A stretch of 54,158 nt of DNA from an uncultured Cytophagales bacterium (GCA_937136415.1 CAKZOK010000149.1:1-54158), one strand, 5' to 3'; positions 18,862 through 28,193 are shown, counted from the stretch's first letter. Numbers and translations are program-made. Notes: generated from the sequence alone by a model not told the origin.

Positions 18862-19614
18862 TTATTTGATTCCAATAATTACATATTCAATTCGTCTGTT
18901 TTGAAGGTGTTCTTCTGAAGTACATTTTATATTATTTTTACATTGATTGATTAACTGATTTTCTCCAAAGCCTTTTGATTTTATTCTATTTTCAGCAATT
19001 CCTTGTGCTATCAAAAATCTTTTTATCGAATTGGCTTGTCTTTTTGTTAGTTCAAAATTGTAAGTATCTTCTCCTCTTGAGTCGGTATGGGCTGCAATTT
19101 CTAGCTTGATATTTGGGTTCATTCGCAACATATAAGCCAATCTTTTTAAGATAATTGTACAGTTTTTAGGTACTTTAGAGCTGTTTGGAGAAAAATAAAC
19201 ACCAGCTAATTTTCTGACAACTCCTATTTTTATTTTTTCTAGTCGAATATCTTTTTTTATATTTCTTCGTGAGTCTTCTTTAGCAATTTGAGGAGGTAAT
19301 TTTTGAGTTTGAAGACGAATGGTATCGGTAGAAAAATAATGACGATTATAAGCACGAATCAAAAAAGTAGTATTGGCTTGCAAATAAACAAGCGTTTCGC
19401 CATCTTTTCCTGTGAGAGTTACTTGTTCGGAATTATTACTTGCATTCAGAATGCGAACACTTACACCATCAATGGGCTTTTTTGTATCTTTATCCACAAA
19501 ACGATACAATAATCTGTAAGTCTGATTTTGCAAGGGTTGGGCAAAAAGAAATGCAGAGGAAAAATAAAATAAAAGAAGTAAGGGGATAATATTGGGGATA
19601 ATATTTTTTTTCAT
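18862..19614 (-). CDS. OmpA-family protein with N-terminal regulatory-like beta domain (250 aa)
   Basis: A signal peptide (about 1-25, ending SAFLFAQ) is followed by a carboxypeptidase-regulatory-like beta-sandwich (about 33-100, with DKDTKKPIDGVSVRILNA). An OmpA-C-like peptidoglycan-binding domain (about 138-250) closes the protein: VYFSPNSSKVP, then IEIAAHTDSRG-type residues (LEIAAHTDSRGEDTYN), LTKRQANSIKRFL and ENRIKSKGFGE. The Asp and Arg that contact diaminopimelate are present. It probably tethers an outer-membrane or periplasmic structure to the wall. It follows the nitrilase gene with only 6 bases between them, so the two form an operon, although a functional link is not obvious. Confidence 0.85.
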   Translation of the reverse strand: MKKNIIPNIIPLLLLFYFSSAFLFAQPLQNQTYRLLYRFVDKDTKKPIDGVSVRILNASNNSEQVTLTGKDGETLVYLQANTTFLIRAYNRHYFSTDTIRLQTQKLPPQIAKEDSRRNIKKDIRLEKIKIGVVRKLAGVYFSPNSSKVPKNCTIILKRLAYMLRMNPNIKLEIAAHTDSRGEDTYNFELTKRQANSIKRFLIAQGIAENRIKSKGFGENQLINQCKNNIKCTSEEHLQNRRIEYVIIGIK

Positions 19615-19620
19615 AAAAGT

Positions 19621-20457
19621 TTATTTTAATTTGAAGGCATCATTATCTAAATGAACGGCAAATTTTTTTCTATATTCTTGCAAATTAATTGCAGAAATAG
19701 AGTAAGACAAAATTTTTGTGTTTTCAATAATTATATTTGATGAATTTAGCTTTTCTCCTTTTGGGTTATAAATGGCAGAGTTACCATCATATTCAATTTG
19801 TTTTCCATCTTTTCCTATCCGATTTACTCCCACAGAATAGCACGAGTTTTCGATAGCCCGAGCAGGCAAAAGACTATCCCAAGCCAAAGCACGAGCTGCA
19901 GGAAAATTAGCAACATACAACAAAATATCATAACCAGAAATACTCATTCCGTTTTTATCAATGTTTAAATTATTCCTAGAAAAAACAGGAAAGCGCAAAT
20001 CATAACAAATTTGAGGGCAAATTTTCCAGCCTTTATATTCAAAAATAGGCAAATCTTTCCCAGCCGAAAAAACATTATGCTCGCCTGCCATTCTGAAAAG
20101 ATGTTTTTTGTTATATGTTTGAAAGTTTCCATTTGGTTCTACAAAAAACAAACGATTATAAAATCTTTTCTCCTTGTTTTGACTTTCTTTTATAATTATG
20201 CTTCCAATAATAGCACTATTATATTTTTGTGCGTTTTCTTTTAGCCAATTTAATGTTGAGCTATTTTCAAACTCTTCTGCCAAATCAATATTCATAGTAA
20301 AACCTGTTGTAAACATTTCGGGCAAAACTAGAATATCTGTCTGTTGATTTTTTTTGAAAAAATAAGAAAATAATTTTTCAAAATGATTTTTATTTTGAAT
20401 TGGATTTTCCCAAAACAAATCGGATTCAAAAAGACTTATATAAAGTAGGGGATTCAT
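19621..20457 (-). CDS. Nitrilase-superfamily amidohydrolase, omega-amidase (YafV/Nit2) like (278 aa)
   Basis: The Glu-Lys-Cys triad of the nitrilase fold is visible: Glu47 in LVLPEMFTTGF, Lys117 in YNKKHLF and Cys151 in CPQICYDLRFPVFSRN. The segments VLPEMFTTGF and ICYDLRFPVFSRN are typical of the YafV/omega-amidase branch. That branch hydrolyses alpha-ketoglutaramate and alpha-ketosuccinamate to the 2-oxo acids plus ammonia, and is often linked to methionine salvage. The length fits a cytoplasmic single-domain enzyme. It is the first gene of a two-gene operon with the OmpA protein. The substrate is inferred from the subfamily only. Confidence 0.85.
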   Translation of the reverse strand: MNPLLYISLFESDLFWENPIQNKNHFEKLFSYFFKKNQQTDILVLPEMFTTGFTMNIDLAEEFENSSTLNWLKENAQKYNSAIIGSIIIKESQNKEKRFYNRLFFVEPNGNFQTYNKKHLFRMAGEHNVFSAGKDLPIFEYKGWKICPQICYDLRFPVFSRNNLNIDKNGMSISGYDILLYVANFPAARALAWDSLLPARAIENSCYSVGVNRIGKDGKQIEYDGNSAIYNPKGEKLNSSNIIIENTKILSYSISAINLQEYRKKFAVHLDNDAFKLK

Positions 20458-20631
20458 ATCTTTTGTTTAATGATTAAGGAATAGGAATTAAAGAAAATAC
20501 TGATTTTAAGTGTATTATATTCGTAATTTTTAATCTTTCCTAGACTATTTTTTAGAAGGTATATTTTTAAATCTCTACACTGAAATCAATTTTTTTGACT
20601 AGAATTTAATTAAAACAAATAAGAATACATT

Positions 20632-21462
20632 ATGAAAACCAAATTACTTGTACTATTTAATACAATTACACTTATTTTTACAATTTTTCTTAATTATTTA
20701 TCTAATACTGGTTTTTTTGAAGGAAAAACGATTGCCGAGGTAAGTAAAAAATATGAAACGCTTTTTGTTCCTGCAAGTTATGCTTTTTCTATTTGGGGGC
20801 TTATATTTTTGATGCTTTTTCTATTTGTTGGTTTTCAATGGTATGTGCTTTATAAATTTAAAGGTACAGAAAATGATTATGATACTTCGGATAATATTTT
20901 TGTAAAAACTATCAATGATACTTGCCTTTGGTTTATGACATCTAATGTTTTTAATGCGCTTTGGGTGTATGTTTGGATTAATGAATATATTGCTCTTTCT
21001 GTTGTGCTGATGTTTTTTCTTTTGCTTTCACTTATGCAACTGACTAGAAATTTGCGTTTAGAAACTTGGGACGCTCCTGTCCGAATTATTGTCTTTGTAT
21101 GGTGGCCGATTGCTATTTATTTAGGTTGGATTATGGTAGCTTCGATTGCAAATATATCATCACTATTTATGAGTATGGGCTGGGAAGGAGAGCCATTTTT
21201 TGCTTCTACTTGGACAGTAATTATGATAATAATAGCTACTGGATTGTATTTAATTTTGATTGCAACTCGTAATTTGAGAGAGTCAGCCTTAGTCGGAGTG
21301 TGGGCTTTGATAGCGATTGCTTATCGTCAATGGGAAGCCGAGCCTTTAATCGCTTATACAGCTTTGGGCTTTGGTATTTTATTATTATTGGCAGTGAGTT
21401 ATCATGGATACATAAATCAAAAAACAGCTCTTTTTTATAAGTGGAAACGAGGAGAAGTTTAA
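20632..21462 (+). CDS. Polytopic membrane protein, TspO/MBR-like (tryptophan-rich sensory protein type, 276 aa)
   Basis: About eight hydrophobic segments span the whole protein. The motif VPASYAFSIWGLIFLMLF (near residue 45) resembles the PAYAFSIWGLIY segment of Bacteroidota proteins annotated as tryptophan-rich sensory proteins. Many Trp residues lie at helix ends (WGLIF, WVYVWIN, WDAPVR, WPIAIYLGW, WEGEPF). Classical TspO has five helices in about 160 residues, so this longer form is either a distant relative or a separate family. Ligands such as porphyrins are known only for true TspO. The gene precedes the PorE-like gene by 50 bases on the same strand. Confidence 0.6.
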   Translation: MKTKLLVLFNTITLIFTIFLNYLSNTGFFEGKTIAEVSKKYETLFVPASYAFSIWGLIFLMLFLFVGFQWYVLYKFKGTENDYDTSDNIFVKTINDTCLWFMTSNVFNALWVYVWINEYIALSVVLMFFLLLSLMQLTRNLRLETWDAPVRIIVFVWWPIAIYLGWIMVASIANISSLFMSMGWEGEPFFASTWTVIMIIIATGLYLILIATRNLRESALVGVWALIAIAYRQWEAEPLIAYTALGFGILLLLAVSYHGYINQKTALFYKWKRGEV

Positions 21463-21512
21463 ATTAAATCATCGTATTGTATCAATATAGCGTTACAAAA
21501 AACCTTTAAATT

Positions 21513-23546
21513 ATGAGAAAAGGAATAGTGATAGTTCTATTAATCTTGATAAAAATCCCTTTTTGTTTTGCACAAATTGGTTATAATGAAAAAGAATATT
21601 TTTTGAATGGCAAAGAAGATTTTAAGAGCCAAAAATATAGAAGTGCGCTTTATTATTTTGAAAAAATAAATTCAAAAAATAAATTTAATCAAGATGCAAA
21701 ATATTATGCTGCTATTTGTAAGCTGCACTTGAATATATATAAAGAAAGTTTGAGGGAGCTAAAAGCTATCAAAACAGTGCATCTCAAAGAAAATATACAT
21801 TATTTTTACTGGCTTTCAGAGGCTTATTTTCTTAATGAAGATTTTGAAAATGCTATCAATACATTAAAATTATATTTGAAAAGCAATCCAAAAAATAAGA
21901 TAGAAACCTATGATGCTTTTGTTTTGAATATCAAAGTAGCATTAGAACTCTATCAAAATGCTGAAAATTATACTGTTCAGAATATGGGACAGCATCTCAA
22001 CTCGCCCTTTGATGAGTTTGGAGTAAGCAAAGTTCCGTCTTTGGATAATTTGATATATAGCAGTAATCGTTTGACTTTTGATGAAAAAAATACTGACCGT
22101 TATGATACTGAAATCCTTACCTTACATAATGCCAAAATTGAAAAAAATGGAACGGTCAAACAAATCGAAGAGTGGAACAAATCAGCATCTTTAGATTCTC
22201 AATTTGTCATTTTACAGATTCTTGAATATGAATTTACAAGTAGTGATAAAACATTTTTGATTACTCAAAATGGAGATTTAAAGACGCTAAAAAGAGAAAG
22301 AGGAATCTGGCAAACACCTCAATTATTTTCTCAAAAATTGAATAAAGAAAAAGGCATTCAAGAATATGCTTATTTATCAAAAGATAAAAAAATACTTGTT
22401 TTTGCCTCAGATTATAAATCAAAAGGAAATTATGAGCTTTTTGTATCAAGAAGAAAAAATATAGAAACAGATTTTGAAGAGCCTATTTTGTTAGAGAAAG
22501 TCAATTCTAAATCAAGTGAAATAACTCCCTTTTTAGATAAAGATAATACACTTTATTTTAGTTCGAATAGAAAAAAAACAGCAGGTGGTTTTGATGTTTT
22601 TAAAGCTGAGTTTGATACACTTTCAAAGAATTGGAAAACACCACTTTTGCTTCCTTATCCAATAAATAGTGTTGCCGATGAGTTGTATTTTAGTATTCAT
22701 AATTCGAATAATCAAATTTCTAAAACAGGATATTTTGCTTCTAACAGAACAAACGGGCAAGGAGGAAGTGATATTTATCAAGTTTTCTTTTTTGATTCAG
22801 TAAAAATAAAAGGACAGTTTAGAGAACGAACAATAGAAAAAAAACCGATTCAGAATGCCACAATTATTTTTAAAAGTATAAATTACACAGAAGACAGTAT
22901 TTCATTTCAAACTAAAACAGATAAAGATGGAAACTATAAAATAAATGTACCAATAAATTTGAAAGACAAAGTTAGTAGAGATATTCAAAGTATTCATCAA
23001 CAAAAATTAAAGAATGAAACAGTTTTGAATATGGAGGTTTATTATCAAGGCAAATTAGCTTATCAAAATCAAGTTATAGTAAATGCTTATGAGTTGGCAC
23101 AGCGAAATAGTAGAAGTTATTTGGTCAATGCGTACTTGTATGTAGAGGACAAAATTGAATCAGCTCATCAAAAGATATTTCAACAACTCATTACTAATTT
23201 AGACAAAAAAATTATTCTAAAGAATATTTATTTTGAGCGTAGCAATGCTATTTTAAAAAAAGAATCTTATCAGAAATTAGACGAGTTGGGCGAATTTCTT
23301 ATCCAAAACGAATCACTTAATTTGGAAATAATTGGACATACAGATAATATCGGAACTGCTGCTCAAAATCTGATTTTATCAAAAAAAAGAGCGCAAAGTG
23401 TCATTGATTATTTAGTAAATAAAGGAGTAGAAAAATCAAGATTGAAGCCAAATGGTTATGGGCAACAAGAGCCAATAGCCAGCAATGATGATGAAAAAGA
23501 AGGACGAGAACTTAATCGAAGAATTGAAATAAAAGTATGGAAATAA
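21513..23546 (+). CDS. TPR-propeller-CRD-OmpA lipid-less outer-membrane/periplasmic protein, PorE-like (677 aa)
   Basis: A signal peptide (about 1-20, ending FCFAQ) is followed by TPR helices (about 25-150), a PD40/WD40-type beta-propeller (about 170-430, repeated LYFSSNRK and GYFASNRTNGQGGSDIYQV motifs), a carboxypeptidase-regulatory-like domain (about 433-520) and an OmpA-C domain (about 570-677: IYFERSNAIL, LEIIGHTDNIG, NRRIEIKVWK). This order and length match PorE (PG1058), the T9SS component that links the PorKLMN core complex to peptidoglycan. Bacteroidota carry many paralogues with the same order, so the T9SS role is an inference. No lipobox cysteine is visible in the leader. It converges with the sensor gene to the right, the stop codons being 4 bases apart. 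Confidence 0.8.
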   Translation: MRKGIVIVLLILIKIPFCFAQIGYNEKEYFLNGKEDFKSQKYRSALYYFEKINSKNKFNQDAKYYAAICKLHLNIYKESLRELKAIKTVHLKENIHYFYWLSEAYFLNEDFENAINTLKLYLKSNPKNKIETYDAFVLNIKVALELYQNAENYTVQNMGQHLNSPFDEFGVSKVPSLDNLIYSSNRLTFDEKNTDRYDTEILTLHNAKIEKNGTVKQIEEWNKSASLDSQFVILQILEYEFTSSDKTFLITQNGDLKTLKRERGIWQTPQLFSQKLNKEKGIQEYAYLSKDKKILVFASDYKSKGNYELFVSRRKNIETDFEEPILLEKVNSKSSEITPFLDKDNTLYFSSNRKKTAGGFDVFKAEFDTLSKNWKTPLLLPYPINSVADELYFSIHNSNNQISKTGYFASNRTNGQGGSDIYQVFFFDSVKIKGQFRERTIEKKPIQNATIIFKSINYTEDSISFQTKTDKDGNYKINVPINLKDKVSRDIQSIHQQKLKNETVLNMEVYYQGKLAYQNQVIVNAYELAQRNSRSYLVNAYLYVEDKIESAHQKIFQQLITNLDKKIILKNIYFERSNAILKKESYQKLDELGEFLIQNESLNLEIIGHTDNIGTAAQNLILSKKRAQSVIDYLVNKGVEKSRLKPNGYGQQEPIASNDDEKEGRELNRRIEIKVWK

Positions 23547-23550
23547 TATT

Positions 23551-25710
23551 TTAAGTGATTGGAATAATATCCTCGTAAGCTGTAAAACGAACAGGGTTGA
23601 GTGAAGTAATTTCTCTATTTACAATGGCAAAACCTGTAATTGTTCCACTTGTGGAAATGAGAGGGAAAAACTCTAACTCATAATATACGTCTTCAAATTC
23701 TGCATTTTTGATATTCGAAACCATTGTAAAAGATTCGCCACCCAAGGCACGTTCGTAATAAGGTTTCCAGTAATCTAATTGTTCTTGTGTCAGAATTTCT
23801 AAAATATTTGAGCCATTTGGTACTTCTGTTCCTTTTAATCTTCGAAGCATTGCAGCATACGAACGATTCAGTACTTTAATATTATAGTTTTTATCAAGAG
23901 CCAAAATCATACTTTTTGTACTATTGACAACCGATTCATAATTTACCAAACGCTCTTTCAAATCTCCCTGAATGCGTTCTAATTCTTCTTGTGTGGTGGT
24001 AAGCTCTTCCATATTTTGGCGCATTTCTTCTTCTTGTGTACGCATTTGCTCAGAGTACATTTGAGATTCTTCTAAGAGATTTTTGGTGCGCTCATTGCTT
24101 CGTACATTCGAAAGTGTAGCAGCTATACTTTCGGATAGTTTGATAACAAAAGCAAGTTGATACTCTTCAATGGCTTTGAAAGATGCAATTTCGATGACCC
24201 CATGCACTTCTTCATTCGAAATCAAAGGAACAATCAATAAATAATTTGGTGTTGCTTCTCCTAACCCAGAAGTAAGACGAATATAATCATTCGAAATTTG
24301 ATTAAAATACAAATGTCCTTTTTCCATGACAGCCTGCCCCAAAAGCCCTTGCTGAATTGGAATGGATTGTTTAATAAATTTTTGTTTGTTGTAAGCATAA
24401 GCAGCCTTCAATACTAAAAAAGTTTTTTCTTCATTTTGCCCTTCTAAACTATAAATCCCACCTTGATTAGCTCCCAAATAATGTACTAAATTAGAGATAA
24501 GTTGATAAGAAAGAGCTTGCATATCTTGTGCATGTTGGCGCAAAATATCCGAAAATTTGGCTGCTCCTTCATTTGACCAATTTCTTCTTTTGTCTTCTTC
24601 TGCATTTTGCTTGAGGTCATCTCGCATTTCTAAGAGTGCATAACCCAAAGTATCTTTTTTACTTCTGACCGTAAATGTTTCATCAAAATTTCCTTTTCCT
24701 ACTTGATTTGCAAACCCTGTAATATGCTCCAACCCTTGTGAAAAACGACTTAAATCTTGAATCAAACTACCTACTTCATCATGAGAATGTGCCAAAAATG
24801 TATGAGAAAGGTCGCCTGCTGCAAGACGATTGATAAGACGACGAATTTTGAGAAGTGGGTGTAAAGAAGTAGTTACAACAAACCAATAACCAAGACCAAT
24901 AACAATGGCATTGATTAAGAAAAGAGCAATCATCCAATAACGCAAACGAATTTGGTCATAATGCAAGCGAGTAGAAAGAGAGTTTTCTAAATTTCTATTT
25001 AATAAAATAAGTTTTTCTGTATTGCGAATAATAAAATTTACGTCGGCAACTATACTTCCATTCAAAACATTATCAAACTGATATTCCATTTTTTGATAAT
25101 TAATAGAAGGAATAATAGTGGTAGTATTTTCATCAAGGGGAAGGTCTAAATCTCCCAAATCATCTAAGCCTCCATCTAATCCACCCAAATCCAAATCTCC
25201 TAAAGAAAATAAATCTTCTTGCGTCGTAAGAGGACTAATTGCAGTAGCTGTGTTTTCTTGAATATAATAAACAAGAAGACTATCGTGATGTAATTGACTT
25301 GTTGTTCTGATTTTTGTAAATCGTTTGTCAAATTCTTTCCAAAGACGTTGGAAGGCAAATAATTGATTGCTAATTTCTGAAGAAATGGGTTCTACTTTTC
25401 TTTCTTCATCAAAACGAGCTTTATAAATCCCACCATGTTGAAGAATATTTAGGTTAGAATTAATTGATTTTACTCGGTTGTTGAGGTCATTGAGGTCGGT
25501 TTGTTGATTGCCATCAACTACATTTCGGAGATAAAAAATTGCTTGTTGGATTGCCATTCCGTTGCGTTGAGAAATATTTAATTTTGTTCCATCATCTAAA
25601 ATATTAGCATCTAATTTAAAGACTAAAAAATAATGAAGTAAAAGCATCACAAACAACCCAGAAAATAAAATGGCTAGTTTTTGACTAATTTTTAGATGTT
25701 TGATATTCAT
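23551..25710 (-). CDS. Membrane sensor with HAMP, GAF and PAS domains, no catalytic output (719 aa)
   Basis: Transmembrane helices lie at about 10-30 and 252-276 and flank a helical periplasmic domain. HAMP (about 277-330), a linker, GAF (about 384-533), a Glu/Gln-rich coiled coil (about 540-590, MRTQEEEMRQNMEELTTTQEEL-like) and a PAS domain (about 595-712) follow. The periplasmic part contains an odd Asp/Gly/Leu stretch (about 168-196) inserted between helices. No histidine kinase, GGDEF, phosphatase or methyl-accepting module is present, although the EEEMRQNMEEL coil resembles those of Bacteroidota methyl-accepting-like GAF proteins. It probably passes a signal through protein contacts to an unlinked partner. 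Confidence 0.85.
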   Translation of the reverse strand: MNIKHLKISQKLAILFSGLFVMLLLHYFLVFKLDANILDDGTKLNISQRNGMAIQQAIFYLRNVVDGNQQTDLNDLNNRVKSINSNLNILQHGGIYKARFDEERKVEPISSEISNQLFAFQRLWKEFDKRFTKIRTTSQLHHDSLLVYYIQENTATAISPLTTQEDLFSLGDLDLGGLDGGLDDLGDLDLPLDENTTTIIPSINYQKMEYQFDNVLNGSIVADVNFIIRNTEKLILLNRNLENSLSTRLHYDQIRLRYWMIALFLINAIVIGLGYWFVVTTSLHPLLKIRRLINRLAAGDLSHTFLAHSHDEVGSLIQDLSRFSQGLEHITGFANQVGKGNFDETFTVRSKKDTLGYALLEMRDDLKQNAEEDKRRNWSNEGAAKFSDILRQHAQDMQALSYQLISNLVHYLGANQGGIYSLEGQNEEKTFLVLKAAYAYNKQKFIKQSIPIQQGLLGQAVMEKGHLYFNQISNDYIRLTSGLGEATPNYLLIVPLISNEEVHGVIEIASFKAIEEYQLAFVIKLSESIAATLSNVRSNERTKNLLEESQMYSEQMRTQEEEMRQNMEELTTTQEELERIQGDLKERLVNYESVVNSTKSMILALDKNYNIKVLNRSYAAMLRRLKGTEVPNGSNILEILTQEQLDYWKPYYERALGGESFTMVSNIKNAEFEDVYYELEFFPLISTSGTITGFAIVNREITSLNPVRFTAYEDIIPIT

Positions 25711-25992
25711 GATTTAAAATAAAATTCCTAAAAAGTACAAACGAAACGAAAAGATACAAAAAGATTTGAGGAGTTTCAATTTTTAGATTAAAATAATTGT
25801 ATAAAAAAAGATGATACTTTTTAATATTTCAGAATATTTTTTGATAAATTATACTAAAAATTCCTTTAAATCATAGTTTTTGCTTACTTTCACTCAACAA
25901 AGGAGTAAGTAGGAATTAAAAATTATGGATTACAATCACAACAATTTGATGTAAACAAAGCCCATAATGAATATAATTTTAGTCCTTTAAGT

Positions 25993-26012
25993 AAATGAGT
26001 AGAATTAAATAT
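25993..26012. repeat. 20-bp dispersed repeat, first copy
   Basis: Identical to 30586-30605. It lies upstream of the VWA gene in a gene-free region. Confidence 0.6.
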
Positions 26013-26120
26013 AACTAAAAATACTGTAACTTATTGGTAAATGACTTATATGATTTTTAAGATAAAATGAAGATGAATGCAACTTAAAATACAATTTTGT
26101 ATTATCCTGCAATTATCGAA

Positions 26121-26189
26121 GTTGTTTAAGAATAGACAAGCCGTATTTTGTGTACCACAGAACACAGAAAATAGCCATTCTTAAACAAC
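26121..26189. repeat. Inverted repeat, 13-bp perfect arms, MITE-like
   Basis: GTTGTTTAAGAAT (26121-26133) pairs perfectly with ATTCTTAAACAAC (26177-26189). The 43-nt centre folds again: TATTTTGTGT with ACAC-AG-AAAATA. There is no T run, so it is not an obvious terminator. It may be a small mobile or structural-RNA element. Confidence 0.6.
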
Positions 26190-26293
26190 GTCATCATAAA
26201 AAATCATTTGCTAATCCTTTATTACCTATATTTAATTGTGTTCAAATACTTATTTTAATTAATAGATATGTTTTGTTAGATTTTTAGTGTATT

Positions 26294-27259
26294 ATGATTT
26301 GGAACAATGATTTTGGTATTCTGGAAGCAGTTTTTGTATTTACTTTTTTGCTTTTGTATGGTTTGTATATTTTCAGAACACATAAAAAAGCAAAATATCT
26401 TCGCACTTCATCCAAATATGTTTGGTTAAAATTTGTGTTGAGAAGTAGTTATTTTATTTTATTGATTTTGGCTCTGTTAGGACCTTCTTTTGGGCAGACC
26501 AAACAAGAAGTAAAGAGTGTAGGGAAAGATATTTTTTATCTTGTTGATTTATCCCGTTCGATGGACGCACTAGATATTCAGCCCTCAAGAATGGAACGAA
26601 TTAAGCACGAATTAAAAGGGATTACGGCTGCTTTTCCATCAGATAGGCAAGGAATTATTATTTTTTCGTCCGAAGCATTCTTGCAGTGTCCACTCACAAG
26701 CGACCAAAGTGCGTTGCAGTTAATTTTGGAGTCATTGAACACAGGACTTGTACCAAGTGGAGGAACGGATTTTGCGCCACCTTTGAAAATGGCATTAGAA
26801 AAATTTGAGAGCGATAAAGAAACCAAAACAAATTCCAAAATTATAATTATGATAAGTGATGGAGAAGATTTTGGAGAAGAAACCGATGATGCCATCGATG
26901 AAATTGAGGATTTGGGAATCAAACTTTTTGCTTTAGGAATAGGAACAGAACAAGGAGGAAAAATACCATCTGGCAGTGGATTTAAAAAAGATGCTCGTAA
27001 TGGTGAAACAATTATCACAAAACTAAATCCATCAGATTTGCAAGATTTGGTAAACCAAACAGGAGGAAAATATTTTGAAATTGGAGAAACCAAAAACGAT
27101 GTTCAGCGTCTGATAAATTCGATTCAAGCTATTCAGGGAGAAGTAAGAGGCACAAAACAAATAGACACAACCACAAACAAATATTATTATTTCTTATATG
27201 TGGTTTTGTTTTTAGCAGTGATTGATGTCTTGTTTACTATAAAAGTGATTAAAATATAA
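26294..27259 (+). CDS. BatA/BatB-like VWA-domain membrane protein (321 aa)
   Basis: Two N-terminal transmembrane helices (about 9-27 and 48-66) precede a von Willebrand A domain (about 78-280) with a complete MIDAS: D85-x-S87-x-S89 in LVDLSRSMDA, the Thr in SGGTDFAPPL and Asp in ISDGEDFG. A C-terminal helix (about 295-318) anchors the other end. This is the layout of Bat (Bacteroides aerotolerance) proteins. Bat operons normally also carry a MoxR ATPase, a DUF58 protein, BatB and BatC; none is adjacent here, so this is a solitary copy. Metal-dependent protein binding at the periplasmic face is likely. Confidence 0.85.
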   Translation: MIWNNDFGILEAVFVFTFLLLYGLYIFRTHKKAKYLRTSSKYVWLKFVLRSSYFILLILALLGPSFGQTKQEVKSVGKDIFYLVDLSRSMDALDIQPSRMERIKHELKGITAAFPSDRQGIIIFSSEAFLQCPLTSDQSALQLILESLNTGLVPSGGTDFAPPLKMALEKFESDKETKTNSKIIIMISDGEDFGEETDDAIDEIEDLGIKLFALGIGTEQGGKIPSGSGFKKDARNGETIITKLNPSDLQDLVNQTGGKYFEIGETKNDVQRLINSIQAIQGEVRGTKQIDTTTNKYYYFLYVVLFLAVIDVLFTIKVIKI

Positions 27260-27284
27260 GCACAAAATTCTAATCAAAATTAGC

Positions 27285-27292
27285 TAGTTTTG
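27285..27292 (+). promoter_or_regulatory. Possible -7 element for the thioesterase gene
   Basis: TAGTTTTG matches TAnnTTTG and lies 41 bases before the ATG at 27333. No good -33 TTTG was found at the usual distance. Confidence 0.35.
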
Positions 27293-27332
27293 TAGCCTTA
27301 AATTTATTCGAAAAAATTATATCATTATTTTT

Positions 27333-27863
27333 ATGCAACTCCCCCAACCAAAACACAAAATAAATCCGTTATCTAAAACTGAATTTCTTGTTCGTTTTCA
27401 AGATTGCGACCCTTACGGACACCTAAACAATGGAAGATATTTAGATTATTTTCTTGATGGAAGGGACAATCAAGTTACTTATGACTATGGTTGGAGATTG
27501 GTTGATTTTATTAATGAAGAAAAAAAAGGGTGGGTAGTTCAGAAACAAGAATTAGCTTATTTGCGCTCGGCTGTTTATGGAGAAGAGATTGTAATCCGAA
27601 CAGCAACAGTATTTTTTGATGATTCTAATTTGATGATAGAATGTAGAATGTTGAATAAAGATGAAACACAATTAAAATCTCTTCTTTGGATGAAGTTAGT
27701 TTTCATTAATCTTACCAATGGAAGAAGAACAAATCATACCGAAAATATCAAAGAGTTTTTCTCAAAAGTAGTTTTGAATGAATTTGATATTAAAGAAATC
27801 ACTTTTGATGAGCGTGTAAAAGAACTAACAACTTTTTATAAAAGTCAGAGAAAAAAGAAGTAA
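27333..27863 (+). CDS. Hotdog-fold acyl-CoA thioesterase (4HBT type, 176 aa)
   Basis: The motif FLVRFQDCDPYGHLNNGRYLDYFLDGRD (about 17-44, shown here only in outline) is the 4-hydroxybenzoyl-CoA-thioesterase signature, with the catalytic Asp in DCDPYGHLNN. The rest follows the hotdog pattern: a beta strand (WVVQKQELAYLR), YGEEIVIRTATVFF, then SLLWMKLVFINLTNGR. It hydrolyses an acyl-CoA or acyl-ACP thioester in the cytoplasm; the chain specificity cannot be read from the sequence. The protein is slightly longer than YbgC-type enzymes. It stands alone, with no clear terminator after it. Confidence 0.85.
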   Translation: MQLPQPKHKINPLSKTEFLVRFQDCDPYGHLNNGRYLDYFLDGRDNQVTYDYGWRLVDFINEEKKGWVVQKQELAYLRSAVYGEEIVIRTATVFFDDSNLMIECRMLNKDETQLKSLLWMKLVFINLTNGRRTNHTENIKEFFSKVVLNEFDIKEITFDERVKELTTFYKSQRKKK

Positions 27864-28193
27864 AAAATATAGGACTAATCTTATTTTCTTAGGTCATTTT
27901 TTTTTTAAATAGTAAAGGATTTAGTATTTTTAATTTAAAATTTAAAGAGCAAGAGAATACTTTCTGTTTTTTTATAATTTTAGCTAAATTGAACCTTAAA
28001 CAAACTAGAAAGATACTAAATAATATTTTTGGTTCGTATTTTGGATATATAGTTTTGATTAGAAAAATCAAATTATCCGTTTATTTCAATTATTTCAATT
28101 TTTCTGTTCTTATCTATCTTAAAAAAATATCTGAATATTCCTTTCTTTTTTGCTGATGTTTATTCAAATATACTTTCAAAATGTTCTTATATT
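27864..28193. other. Intergenic region, no gene
   Basis: These 330 bases have a very low G+C content. A short antisense open frame near 27889-28071 is low-complexity and is not counted as a gene. There is a T run near 27897-27906 but no stable stem before it. No promoter pair was recognised before the gene at 28194. Confidence 0.5.

Larger units (their letters stand above)
25711..26293. other. 583-base divergent gene-free region
   Basis: It lies between the sensor (minus) and the VWA gene (plus). No credible gene was found. It contains a 20-bp sequence that recurs at 30586, an AATACAA/TTGTATT palindrome near 26090, and a MITE-like inverted repeat at 26121-26189. The promoter for the VWA gene must lie in the last 100 bases; only an imperfect TATGTTTTG was seen near 26268. 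Confidence 0.55.

Noticed and set aside
27889..28071. Short 60-codon minus-strand frame
   Set aside because: It consists of Lys/Phe/Leu-rich low-complexity sequence in an AT-rich spacer with no supporting context.
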